Positions 30,580 to 38,062 of a stretch of 38,744 nt of DNA are shown piece by piece. Within the stretch, counting starts at the first letter, position 1. Each line of letters begins with the position of its first letter. The DNA comes from Deltaproteobacteria bacterium. Lineage in GTDB: Bacteria; UBA10199; JACPAL01. A program made the position numbers and the translations under genes. The stretch is from contig JACPAL010000014.1 of NCBI GenBank assembly GCA_016180855.1, forward strand, positions 1 through 38,744. Direction: 5' to 3'. The notes under the pieces were generated by a model. It saw only the letters and a list, made by a program, of their open reading frames with translations, did not search any database and had not been told where the DNA came from.

Positions 30580-31380
30580 TTATTTGGTCGGCTGCGCCGG
30601 TAACTGCTGCATCTTGTTCAACTGATCCATCATCTGCTGGAACTGCTGCATCCCCTTCTGCATCTCCTGTTTCTGCTGTTCGTTCATCGCCGGGATCGGC
30701 ACCACCCCCAACTGTTGGTTTGCGCCGGGCTTTTCATTCATGTTGATCAGGATTAAGGTCTTCCCATCCTCCGGCGGGGTTGCCACGATCGAGACCTGCC
30801 TCTGCCCCTTGATCCAGTTGCTCATCGGGCTGGGACCGAACACCTGCGGGGTCTGATCTTCCTGCCACCCCCGTTCCGGCATCGCCTGCCGGTAAAAATC
30901 GGCCACCTCGGTCATCGGCTTGTCGGTCTCCAGATGAAGCGACTTGTTCGGCCCCATCAGCATGGAGCCGCTCACGGTGGAAGGCTGAAAGACCGGGATG
31001 TCGGCCGGAAAGTCACGTGGGACATCACCGGTTGGCTTGGTGGCAAAAAGAGTCTGGCCACTCTTATCATCCTTCACTGCTATCCCGCCGGTCTTCAGAT
31101 TGAAATCGATCGGGATCCCGGCCTCCTTGAATCCCTTTTCCAAAGCCTTTTCAAAACGCTCTTGATCGAACTCCCCCTCTTCCTCATCATCCGGCCCTTC
31201 TTCACGACCGGTCACGAGATGACCTGCCTTTTCAGCAAAATACCCCTTGACCATTTTTACACCGATCCCGGCCATCACACTGACACCCCCCCCTACAACG
31301 ACAACCCCAATAACCGCTTTTAGCCAAAGCGGTAACTTCTTCTTGGCAGCCTCAACAATGACCGGTGGTATTTCGCCCAT
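30580..31380 (-). CDS. Membrane-anchored protein with Gln/Met-rich tail, unknown
   Basis: The product of 266 residues has one N-terminal membrane helix (about 17-40) with a short cytoplasmic start, an acidic linker (EEGPDDEEEGEFD), and a folded outer part. The folded part carries DFPADIPVFQP and a helical FYRQAMPERGW segment, features I associate with small periplasmic domains that follow a FP-x-D-x-P motif. The last 40 residues are Gln/Met-rich. The ATG at 31380 is preferred (GGAAGG upstream); an in-frame ATG at 31395 has no site. Followed after 3 bp by the NTR-VWA gene, so the two probably form one envelope system. Confidence 0.65.
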   Translation of the reverse strand: MGEIPPVIVEAAKKKLPLWLKAVIGVVVVGGGVSVMAGIGVKMVKGYFAEKAGHLVTGREEGPDDEEEGEFDQERFEKALEKGFKEAGIPIDFNLKTGGIAVKDDKSGQTLFATKPTGDVPRDFPADIPVFQPSTVSGSMLMGPNKSLHLETDKPMTEVADFYRQAMPERGWQEDQTPQVFGPSPMSNWIKGQRQVSIVATPPEDGKTLILINMNEKPGANQQLGVVPIPAMNEQQKQEMQKGMQQFQQMMDQLNKMQQLPAQPTK

Positions 31381-31514
31381 GCCCCTTCCCCCCATTCTAA
31401 ACAGGCGGTGAGTTTATCAGAAATCAGATGGAGTGGCGACAAAATTATAATCTGTTCGAATCAAAAACCTGCTCGACGTTACCGCCTGAAATCGATATAA
31501 TTGGGATCGTGGGG

Positions 31515-32108
31515 ATGGATGTAGCGTCATCAAATCTGCTCCTTTTCTTCAGGGAGAGAATTCGTGAGGCCCTCCAGAAGCAGAGGCTCAAAACACCGGA
31601 AGGGGTCGAGTTTTACCTCGTTAACCTGCTTCAGGGTTTTTCAAAGGCCGATGAGCTTTTTGCTCCACAACTTTCCGACTACAAACAAAGGCCTCTTGCT
31701 CTCATGATGTGTGAAGCTCTCCAGGCGGGGTTGTATCAGAAGATCGCCCTGCTCAAGAAGGTGGGAGACCTCTCTCTCTTTACTGCAGGCTTCTTCCCCG
31801 ATTCCCTCAAACGCCATCTCGTCGATGTCGACTACTATGTCCAAATGGGGGGGGCCGCCTACGGCAATCTTTCCCAGCTCATGAACCGGGAGCCGGCTTT
31901 TGAGGAGATATTCACAGAGTTGGCGAGCCGATTTATCTCGTATGTCGATGTCCTGTCCGAAGTTAGTGAAAAAACAGATTTTATGTCAGACAAGGATATC
32001 CTTCGACTCTATGAGACCTGGCTTAAAACAGGCAGTGAGCGTGCCAAACAGGCGCTGTCCGAAGAAGGCATTCTGCCTATTGCGGAGGTTCCGCTCAAAA
32101 ACCAATGA
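31515..32108 (+). CDS. Hypothetical alpha-helical protein, first gene of AmgK/MurU operon
   Basis: I do not recognise the family. From ATG 31515 the product has 197 residues, mostly predicted helix, without signal peptide or membrane segment. Start choice is uncertain: in-frame ATG 31428 and GTG 31509 are alternatives, and none has a strong ribosome site. Its stop overlaps the next gene by 4 bp (ATGA). It opens a four-gene set with a sugar kinase and a nucleotidyltransferase, which suggests a role linked to cell-wall sugar metabolism, but this is inference. Confidence 0.65.
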   Translation: MDVASSNLLLFFRERIREALQKQRLKTPEGVEFYLVNLLQGFSKADELFAPQLSDYKQRPLALMMCEALQAGLYQKIALLKKVGDLSLFTAGFFPDSLKRHLVDVDYYVQMGGAAYGNLSQLMNREPAFEEIFTELASRFISYVDVLSEVSEKTDFMSDKDILRLYETWLKTGSERAKQALSEEGILPIAEVPLKNQ

Positions 32109-32734
32109 CCATTCTGGCCCATCTGCAATCACAAATGGAGGAGTTATACAGCCGTCCCCATGAGTTGTTTGTAGAGGATTTTCTGATCGATCCCAGAAAG
32201 ATCCAGCCCATCGAACGGGAAGAGACACTCTTCATTAAGGAACGAGACGGACTCATTGAGATCGGCCTCTATATTGATCCAAAAATTTTCGAAACCTTAA
32301 AGAGGTTTCCGCCTGAACAGAGACTGTCCGGCTCCAATCTCGATTCTTTCTGCACCGCGGTGGAAGGAGTCAGCCATTTTCTCATGGTGAGCTATCGCAT
32401 CCAGCAAAGACAGCCAATTTCACTCCTTGAACTGGAGCTTCAGGGAGAGATCGACAAATACCTCTTCTGCCTACTGACACTCGAACGCCAAAAACGGGAC
32501 GAGCCACTAAGAGAGCTTAAGAATACCCTTTTTGAGAGGTTCAGTCTGTTCCAATCATTGGCGGCGGAAGAGCAAGATCGTTACCATCTTGCAAACCGGT
32601 TAGCCCACCAATACTGCCGAAAGCTTGAAAAGCTAACCCACCCCTTCGAGCGCGGCCACCTCCTGAAGGAGGCGCGTACTTTCCGCCAAAACAACCTCCA
32701 GGGAAAGATCCATTTGTTGACAAACCGAGATTGA
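32105..32734 (+). CDS. Hypothetical cytoplasmic protein, second gene of AmgK/MurU operon
   Basis: A 209-residue soluble protein, mixed then strongly helical, with a conserved-looking FVEDFLIDPRKI stretch near residue 25 and a charged C-terminus. No family recognised. It starts on ATGA inside the stop of the first gene and ends overlapping the kinase start (TTGA), so translation of all three is probably linked. The steady coupling argues that the products act together or need fixed ratios. Confidence 0.7.
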   Translation: MTILAHLQSQMEELYSRPHELFVEDFLIDPRKIQPIEREETLFIKERDGLIEIGLYIDPKIFETLKRFPPEQRLSGSNLDSFCTAVEGVSHFLMVSYRIQQRQPISLLELELQGEIDKYLFCLLTLERQKRDEPLRELKNTLFERFSLFQSLAAEEQDRYHLANRLAHQYCRKLEKLTHPFERGHLLKEARTFRQNNLQGKIHLLTNRD

Positions 32735-33729
32735 CAGAACAACCTGATCCGATGGAACTCCAAAAACTGCATGGAGATGCTTCAAATCGAGTCTACTATC
32801 GTGGAAAGGATACCGATGGCAAAAGCTACGTCCTCATGCAGCTTCCGGAAGGAAACGCCTCTGTCTCGGAGGAGATTACCAACCTAAAAAAAACTGGCAA
32901 GGAACTCCCTTTTCTCAATATCGGAAGCTACCTTAAAAACTGCGGGCTTCCGGTCCCTGAGGTCTACCACTATGATGAACCGTCACGCCAGATCACCCTG
33001 GAGGACTTGGGGGACTTACCGCTCGAAAAACTCCTTCAACAAGCCGGAGAGACTGAAAAGATGAAATGGTATCAAAGGGCCATTGATCTGCTGATCCGCT
33101 TTCAAAACTGCCCCCGTCCTCTTGATAACTCCTGCCTTCTTTTTGAGCGTTCGTTTGATGCCAGACTTTACAACTGGGAATTCGATCATTTTCTTGAGTA
33201 TGGCATCGAAGAGCGGTTTTCCTTTAAGCTGAAGTCTGATGAGACCGACCTCTTTCATCAAGAGACAAAAAAAATAACGGCAGCTCTTGTCGAGTTGCCG
33301 CTGGGCCCGACCCACCGCGATTTCCAGAGCCGGAATCTCATGGTCCAAGGAGAGACACTGCGCCTTATCGATTTTCAGGACGCACTGCTGGGGCCTGCCG
33401 TCTACGATTTGGTCGCCCTGCTCCGTGACTCTTACATCTCTTTGGCTGAGGAAAACGTCCAGAGACTCCTGGACTACTACCTGGAGAGGTCGACCTCTCC
33501 GCCCTCCAAGAACCACCTTCATTTCAAAAAAATGTTCGACTGGATGACGATTCAGCGAAAACTCAAGGACGTCGGACGGTTCATCTATATTGACCGAGTC
33601 AAAAAAAATCCAAATTTTCTCCCTTTTATATCACCTAGTTTAGGTTATGTCCGGACCGCCCTGGAGCGACAACCGGAGTTATCAAGCTTATTCGTTTTGC
33701 TAAAAAAATATGTCCCTGAATTTAAATGA
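32731..33729 (+). CDS. amgK: AmgK-like anomeric sugar kinase (aminoglycoside-phosphotransferase fold)
   Basis: AmgK phosphorylates MurNAc and GlcNAc at the anomeric carbon in a peptidoglycan recycling bypass. The 332-residue product has HGDASNRVYYR (14-24), which resembles the AmgK N-terminal motif, and the kinase motifs THRDFQSRNLMV (catalytic D197, N202) and LIDFQDALLGPAVYDL (metal D214). The start is a TTG at 32731 that overlaps the previous stop; an ATG at 32752 is an alternative. The MurU-like gene follows after 24 bp, the known amgK-murU partnership. The substrate is inferred from this pairing. Confidence 0.82.
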   Translation: MTEQPDPMELQKLHGDASNRVYYRGKDTDGKSYVLMQLPEGNASVSEEITNLKKTGKELPFLNIGSYLKNCGLPVPEVYHYDEPSRQITLEDLGDLPLEKLLQQAGETEKMKWYQRAIDLLIRFQNCPRPLDNSCLLFERSFDARLYNWEFDHFLEYGIEERFSFKLKSDETDLFHQETKKITAALVELPLGPTHRDFQSRNLMVQGETLRLIDFQDALLGPAVYDLVALLRDSYISLAEENVQRLLDYYLERSTSPPSKNHLHFKKMFDWMTIQRKLKDVGRFIYIDRVKKNPNFLPFISPSLGYVRTALERQPELSSLFVLLKKYVPEFK

Positions 33730-33753
33730 CACCATGAAAAATGGAGATCCCGT

Positions 33754-34470
33754 ATGAAGGCGATGGTCCTTGCAGCCGGTTTTGGTGTTCGCCTCCGCCC
33801 GCTCACCCTGACAACCCCCAAGGTGCTTGTCCCGGTTGAGGGGCGACCGTTGATCTCCTATCCCCTACGCCTCCTGGCCAGATTCGGATTTAAAGAGGTC
33901 ATTATCAATCTCCACCATCTTGGGGAGAAGATTGAGTCATCCCTCGAGGATGGAAAGGCGTTTGGAATCCGTATCCGCTATTCCCGAGAAAAGTCGCTGC
34001 TTGGGACGGGAGGGGGAATCCGTCAGGCAAGTCCGCTCTTTCAAGGAGAACCCGTGTTGGTGTTAAACGGAGACATCCTAATCGATCTGAATCTAGAGGA
34101 TTTTATCCGTTTTCATGAGACCCAAAAAGGGATTGCGACTATGGCCTTAAGATCCCTTGAAATTCCTTCGCCCTTCACACCGCTCACAATGAATGCAGAA
34201 AACCATATCCTGCAGATAGGGACCTACGCCGCTCAAGATAATTTCATGTATACGGGGGTGCAGATCCTTGAGCCCCCCTTCTACGAGAGGCTCCCCCTTC
34301 GGGAGAGTTGTCTCATTCAGGAAGGTTACAAGCCAGTGCTGCAGTCAGGGGGGCGGGTCTACGGCTATCCCTATGATGGCTATTGGAATGATGTCGGGAC
34401 CCTGGACCGACTCAAGGAAGTCGATAGCAATCTCAAGTCCGGCAAGATTGCACTCAAATATCAATCCTAA
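33754..34470 (+). CDS. murU: MurU-like nucleotidyltransferase
   Basis: In the AmgK/MurU route this enzyme turns MurNAc-1-phosphate and UTP into UDP-MurNAc. The 238-residue product has the sugar nucleotidyltransferase signature LAAGFGVRLRPLT (6-18) with PKVLVPVEGRP, a GTGGGI motif and a metal-site NGDILID. A GGAG lies just before the start. Family members also make ADP-, GDP- or CDP-sugars, so base and sugar specificity are not proven. Convergent with the DUF4215 protein gene (9-bp gap). Confidence 0.83.
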   Translation: MKAMVLAAGFGVRLRPLTLTTPKVLVPVEGRPLISYPLRLLARFGFKEVIINLHHLGEKIESSLEDGKAFGIRIRYSREKSLLGTGGGIRQASPLFQGEPVLVLNGDILIDLNLEDFIRFHETQKGIATMALRSLEIPSPFTPLTMNAENHILQIGTYAAQDNFMYTGVQILEPPFYERLPLRESCLIQEGYKPVLQSGGRVYGYPYDGYWNDVGTLDRLKEVDSNLKSGKIALKYQS

Positions 34471-34479
34471 CTCACCTGT

Positions 34480-36477
34480 TTAAAGGCAAAGTCCATCTTC
34501 ACAGCCATCAGGACATAGAGTCGTTGCCGATTCCGCAGGTCGCCCATCGATACCACACTCGTACTGAATGAGCTCAAACGAACCATCAACCCTTGTCCTG
34601 CAGAGATCATGCTGGACGACACAATCGCCGCCCGTAACGAAACCAGATGTGGTTGCAGTTGCCGTCGTGCGGGAGCAGGAGCAAGTAGAAACACAGGCCC
34701 CCTCAACAACCCCGGGTGGATCAATACAAACCTCTCCTGGATCGCAAGTCTCAAGGACCCACAGTGAAATTTCGTCAGAGCTGTCATCACAGTGATTTTG
34801 CCAAACACCGGTTCGCTCAGGGTTACAAAAATCTCTCCAAGTATCAATTCGCCCATCGCTCCACGCTACAGTCGTTGTGCCAGGCAGATCAGAGTCATCA
34901 AGCGTGTCGGTATCGGTGCATTCGCTCGTTACAGGATCACCCGGAACACAGGCCCCCTCAACAACCCCGGGTGGATCGTAGCAGGTCTCACCAGCACCAC
35001 AAGGCGTCAAGACCCACGGTGAAATTTCGTCAGAGCTGTCATCACAGTGATTTTGATAAACAGCACTTTGGTCAACATTGCAGAAATCGGCGGTAACGTC
35101 CGTCCGCCCATCACTCCATGCCACCGTTGTTCTCCCAGGCAGATCAGCATCATCTGTCGTATCGGTATCGGTACAAATACTTTCCGGCAGAGGATCATCG
35201 ACACACGCCCCTTCCTCACAGGGGACCCCCTCTTCACATCCATTGATACCGACGGTAATCTCTCCGTCATTTCCACAGATAATGTACCGAACCGAATCCT
35301 CTGTTTCACAACGACTAATATGGGTTGAATCGGGATATTCTCGAAGCCTCGTCCCGGGTTCGAGGGACGCCGCCTCAGGATCTGCACAATCTTCAATGAT
35401 TGCATCCGGGATACGACAGGCGTTGGTACATAAATCGTCATCGATCAAGTTTCCATCGTCGCAGTCCTCACCCAATTCTACAATCTCATTCCCGCAAACG
35501 GGGGCCGGCAAACAATCTCCTCCACAGGTTGGCTCATCATAAAAGAGTAAACAGACAGCCGGTTCTGCAGAGACCGCCTCGCAGCTCCCCCCGACACTAC
35601 AGGCATAACAGGTAACGAGTTCAGGGTCCGGCTCGGTGATCGGTTCATCTGACTCACAAACGGCGCTACAGCCATCATCGGAGACCAAATTTCCATCATC
35701 ACACTCCTCCCCCCTCTCAAAGACTCCATTTCCACAGGTTGAAGGACAGTGGTAAGAGGTAACCGATCGAGAACTTAAAATGCATTCAATCACACAGCGA
35801 TTGCTACAACCATCACCAGAGACTTCATTCCCATCGTCACAGGTCTCATAAGCCTCTATCATTCGATTGCCACATTCCTGCATTTTACAATCAAAGGTAC
35901 AACCATCCCCTGATCGCTGATTTCCATCATCGCACTCCTCTCCATTCTCCAAAATGCCGTTGCCACAGTTGTGCTCAAAGCGGCATTGAGGAGTACAACC
36001 ATCCAGAAAGATATTATTGCCATCATCGCATTGTTCATCCCCCTCCACTGTACCGTTACCACAGTAACTAAAAAAACCGTCAAGACACGGGAAGCAGATC
36101 GTCGTCCAGTCGATATGGCAAAAGGAACCGATACAATTCATCTTCCACAGACTCTTGCTCGGCAGTCCGATCATCGTCATCTGATACTGACCTTTTGATA
36201 ACTTTTTATAGGAGAGGCCTAATTTCTTATTCCCTTTCTTCCAGACAAAAGAAGAGCGCTTGGTATCAAGGGAGGTACAAACCGGTTTAGAGTCCGAATC
36301 AATTTTTTCACAAAACTTCCCCGCGCCAAGATCCAATGTGAGTTCTAATGGCAACCCAACTTTTTTTTGAGTTGAAGAAACAATTTTTCCTGCCTCTTTT
36401 CTAATGGCCACTCCGGAGACGGGTAAGAACAGGATCATCATGAAACAGAGGACAAAGGCCCGATTTGTTGTTTTCAT
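34480..36477 (-). CDS. Secreted Cys-rich protein with five DUF4215 repeats
   Basis: A 665-residue exported protein. It has a signal peptide (about 1-24), then a domain (about 25-135) with paired cysteines. Five Cys-rich repeats of the DUF4215 type (CGNG..E..E.CDDGN...DGC...C) lie at about 139-165, 171-197, 202-228, 248-274 and 328-354. The C-terminal part repeats a Cys-rich module, including two nearly identical 85-residue copies (CTDTDT...EGACV). DUF4215 proteins are common surface proteins in Myxococcota and related groups; the repeats may bind metal or partners. AAGGAGGG precedes the ATG. Function unknown. Confidence 0.85.
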   Translation of the reverse strand: MKTTNRAFVLCFMMILFLPVSGVAIRKEAGKIVSSTQKKVGLPLELTLDLGAGKFCEKIDSDSKPVCTSLDTKRSSFVWKKGNKKLGLSYKKLSKGQYQMTMIGLPSKSLWKMNCIGSFCHIDWTTICFPCLDGFFSYCGNGTVEGDEQCDDGNNIFLDGCTPQCRFEHNCGNGILENGEECDDGNQRSGDGCTFDCKMQECGNRMIEAYETCDDGNEVSGDGCSNRCVIECILSSRSVTSYHCPSTCGNGVFERGEECDDGNLVSDDGCSAVCESDEPITEPDPELVTCYACSVGGSCEAVSAEPAVCLLFYDEPTCGGDCLPAPVCGNEIVELGEDCDDGNLIDDDLCTNACRIPDAIIEDCADPEAASLEPGTRLREYPDSTHISRCETEDSVRYIICGNDGEITVGINGCEEGVPCEEGACVDDPLPESICTDTDTTDDADLPGRTTVAWSDGRTDVTADFCNVDQSAVYQNHCDDSSDEISPWVLTPCGAGETCYDPPGVVEGACVPGDPVTSECTDTDTLDDSDLPGTTTVAWSDGRIDTWRDFCNPERTGVWQNHCDDSSDEISLWVLETCDPGEVCIDPPGVVEGACVSTCSCSRTTATATTSGFVTGGDCVVQHDLCRTRVDGSFELIQYECGIDGRPAESATTLCPDGCEDGLCL
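34691..35200. repeat. Two tandem 255-bp repeats inside the DUF4215 gene
   Basis: 34691-34945 and 34946-35200 are tandem, nearly identical copies (for example ACACAGGCCCCCTCAACAAC occurs at both starts). The 255-bp period equals 85 codons, so copy-number change keeps the frame. A more diverged third start lies at 35201. Confidence 0.85.
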
Positions 36478-36596
36478 ACTCCCTCCTTCAAATACGGGTA
36501 TTTATCGCAATTTCACGAACAAGGTTTCGATGTAATTGCAGATTCTAAAAAATGCGGCGTACGCCTCAAGAGTACAGTTTTTCCACGGTAATGCAC

Positions 36597-36638
36597 AAAA
36601 AAAGAGCCCCAATCTTCTTTTTTCGAAAATCGGGGCTC
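36597..36638 (-). terminator. Rho-independent terminator next to displaced 5S fragment
   Basis: On the minus strand GAGCCCC (36638-36632) pairs with GGGGCTC (36610-36604) around an A/T-rich loop, followed by seven T (36603-36597). It is a relative of the functional 5S terminator at 38030-38062 and keeps the same position relative to the 5S remnant. Confidence 0.8.
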
Positions 36639-36698
36639 AAATTAATTCCTGCAACATCCTACTCTCCCAACGCATCGAGGCGCTAGTACCATCGGCCC
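36629..36698. repeat. 70-bp direct repeat, left copy (5S 3' end plus terminator arm)
   Basis: Identical, base for base, to 38056-38125. It includes one arm of the terminator hairpin, the AATTAATT spacer and the last 53 bases of the 5S gene. The identity stops abruptly at 36698/38125. The two copies bracket vapBC and the collagen-like gene with a 1427-bp period. Confidence 0.95.
36646..36698 (-). pseudogene. 5S rRNA 3'-end fragment
   Basis: These 53 bases equal the 3' end of the complete 5S gene at 38073-38190, but the 5' half is absent. The fragment cannot fold into a full 5S. Just beyond the break (from 36701) a TTGACA promoter element for vapBC begins. Confidence 0.9.
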
Positions 36699-36700
36699 CA

Positions 36701-36744
36701 TTGACAATCCCCTTCCATTTGGTAGTATGTGTAAAGACTACACA
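36701..36744 (+). promoter_or_regulatory. vapBC promoter with palindromic operator
   Basis: TTGACA (36701-36706), 16 bp, then TAGTAT (36723-36728) form a plausible promoter. Overlapping its downstream edge is a perfect inverted repeat TGTGTA-AAGAC-TACACA (36728-36744), well placed for repression by the VapB antitoxin. The promoter begins three bases after the 5S fragment ends. Confidence 0.6.
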
Positions 36745-36776
36745 CGTTGAGATTTGAGAAAGGAGAGCATATCAAT

Positions 36777-36989
36777 ATGCCAACAAATCTTGCTATCGAC
36801 GACAAACTGCTCCGCCGGGCAGTTCGAGTAGGTTCTCTAAAAACAAAAAAAGAGGCAGTGACGATCGCGCTCAAGGAATTTGTGGAACGCCGCGAGCAGA
36901 AGAAGATCCTCGGCTCCTTGGGCACCATCCAATTCCGAAAGAATTGGAATTACAAAAAAGACCGGAGATTGAATGAACATCATCGTTGA
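36777..36989 (+). CDS. vapB: VapB-type antitoxin
   Basis: A 70-residue antitoxin of the VapB/DUF2191 type. The N-terminal strand (MPTNLAIDDKLLRRAVRVG) and the TKKEAVTIALKEFVERR helix are family hallmarks, and the C-terminus wraps the toxin. The ATG at 36777 is chosen because AAGGAG lies upstream and the protein then begins like its family; an in-frame ATG at 36747 is too early. It overlaps vapC by 17 bp and likely represses its own promoter through the palindrome at 36728. Confidence 0.88.
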   Translation: MPTNLAIDDKLLRRAVRVGSLKTKKEAVTIALKEFVERREQKKILGSLGTIQFRKNWNYKKDRRLNEHHR

Positions 36990-37386
36990 TACTTCGGTCT
37001 GGTCACTTGTCCTCCGGCGCCGACAGGTCAATGAAAAGGATCCTTATGTCGTGGCCTTCCGAAGTCATATCGACCGTTCTGACGGTATTCACCTGACAGG
37101 AAACATCCTTCAGGAATTGCTGGATGGTGTGGCTACCGATGTCGATTTTGAGAAACTGGTGAGGCTTCTGGATCCATTTCCCCTTGTTCCTCTAAAAAGA
37201 GATTCTTTCATCCAGGCTTCAAAGTTAAGAAGCCATTGCCGGCGCAAGGGAATTCAGGCGAGCCCTACCGATTTTCTGATTGCAGCTTGCTGCATCGAAA
37301 ATGGTTATCCCCTGCTGACCTCAGACCATGACTTTTTGAGAATTGCAAAACACTCCGATCTAACTCTCCTACCCATCCAACCTTAA
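36973..37386 (+). CDS. vapC: VapC-type PIN-domain toxin
   Basis: A 137-residue PIN ribonuclease. The four-acid site is visible: D6 (IVDTSVW), E48 (ILQELL), D100 (SPTDFLIA) and D118 (TSDHDF). VapC toxins cut tRNA or rRNA and stop translation until neutralised by VapB. It is a different subfamily from the vapC at 28332. The gene ends 6 bp before a terminator hairpin. Its location between 5S-derived repeats suggests a mobile or addiction role. Confidence 0.92.
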   Translation: MNIIVDTSVWSLVLRRRQVNEKDPYVVAFRSHIDRSDGIHLTGNILQELLDGVATDVDFEKLVRLLDPFPLVPLKRDSFIQASKLRSHCRRKGIQASPTDFLIAACCIENGYPLLTSDHDFLRIAKHSDLTLLPIQP

Positions 37387-37392
37387 AAAAGT

Positions 37393-37430
37393 ACCCCGCC
37401 TTCGAAATCGAAGATGGGGTTCAAATTTTT
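37393..37430 (+). terminator. Rho-independent terminator after vapC, related to 5S terminator
   Basis: ACCCC (37393-37397) and GGGGT (37416-37420) enclose an inner CTTCGA/TCGAAG stem, followed by TCAAATTTTT. It shares CCTTCGAA, AAGAT-GGGG and TCAAATT with the 5S terminators at 36604 and 38037, so it may be a diverged third copy of the same element. Confidence 0.7.
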
Positions 37431-37442
37431 CTTGCCATTTCA

Positions 37443-37460
37443 GGGGGGGGGGGGGGGGGG
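37443..37460. repeat. 18-base poly-G tract
   Basis: An uninterrupted run of 18 G lies 28 bp upstream of the collagen-like gene's ATG. Runs of this length slip during replication and can change promoter spacing. A sequencing or assembly artefact is a real alternative. Confidence 0.9.
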
Positions 37461-37488
37461 CAACTTCATTCAACAAAGAGGAGTCCTT

Positions 37489-38013
37489 ATGAAGAAAACA
37501 GTCATCTGCATGGCGGTCTTATTAGTGGCCACCCTTTCGGCCTCTTCATTTGCCAAATCGGCAAGGAGGGGAAGTGAATGCCCTGTCTCCTGTCCGCGAG
37601 GACCGGCCGGGCCTGCAGGACCAGTAGGGCCAGCGGGACCATCATCGGATCTTATTTATATCCGCGTGTCGCCAAGTGGGGAGGTGCCGTGTATCGACAC
37701 CACTGGTCTTGATGTCCTAAACTGCGACTTGTCGGTTTCTACTGTCACGTTCAGTGCATTTTGTGAACCAGGTGATGTGGGACTAACAATTCCAGGTAGC
37801 TATCTCTACACAGGAGGAGATTATGGAGCTACTGTAGAAAGAGGAAGCGAGTACGGGGTCGGTTACTACACAAGAAGTGGCTCAGCATTTTTGCGCGTCA
37901 TCTCAAACCCATCTGCCTACTCGACAGCTGTGGCCTCGGGGGCCAGAGTGACTACGCGCTCGGTCCGCGCTTTTAAGGTCTGCATAGACACGGGTGCCTC
38001 ACTGATCCCTTGA
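37489..38013 (+). CDS. Secreted protein with short collagen-like stretch
   Basis: A 174-residue exported protein. A signal peptide (about 1-22, cut after SFA) leads to a cysteine pair (CPVSC), then five collagen-like Gly-X-Y triplets (residues 38-52: GPA, GPA, GPV, GPA, GPS), then a Ser/Gly/Thr-rich domain with four more cysteines. The ATG at 37489 has AGAGGAG upstream. The longer frame to 37414 runs through the poly-G tract and is not likely translated. Five triplets are too few for a stable triple helix on their own, so the segment may be a linker or trimerising stub. Function unknown. Confidence 0.75.
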   Translation: MKKTVICMAVLLVATLSASSFAKSARRGSECPVSCPRGPAGPAGPVGPAGPSSDLIYIRVSPSGEVPCIDTTGLDVLNCDLSVSTVTFSAFCEPGDVGLTIPGSYLYTGGDYGATVERGSEYGVGYYTRSGSAFLRVISNPSAYSTAVASGARVTTRSVRAFKVCIDTGASLIP

Positions 38014-38029
38014 TCAGATGATGGATTTC

Positions 38030-38062
38030 AAAAAAACCCCGACCTTCGAAAGAAGATCGGGG
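38030..38062 (-). terminator. Terminator of the rRNA operon
   Basis: On the minus strand CCCCGATCTTCTTTCGAAGG then TCGGGG forms a GC-rich stem, followed by seven T. It lies about 10 bp after the 5S 3' end, in the right place to end rrn transcription. The right-hand arm belongs to the 70-bp repeat. Confidence 0.85.

Noticed and set aside
36646-36698. A second functional 5S gene
   Set aside because: The 5' half is missing and replaced by the vapBC promoter.
36683-36928. Minus-strand frame across the vapB promoter and gene
   Set aside because: It would run through the 5S fragment and is opposite a recognised antitoxin.
37414-37488. N-terminal extension of the collagen-like protein through the poly-G tract
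   Set aside because: The ribosome site and signal peptide both place the start at 37489; the extension is only the G run translated as polyglycine.
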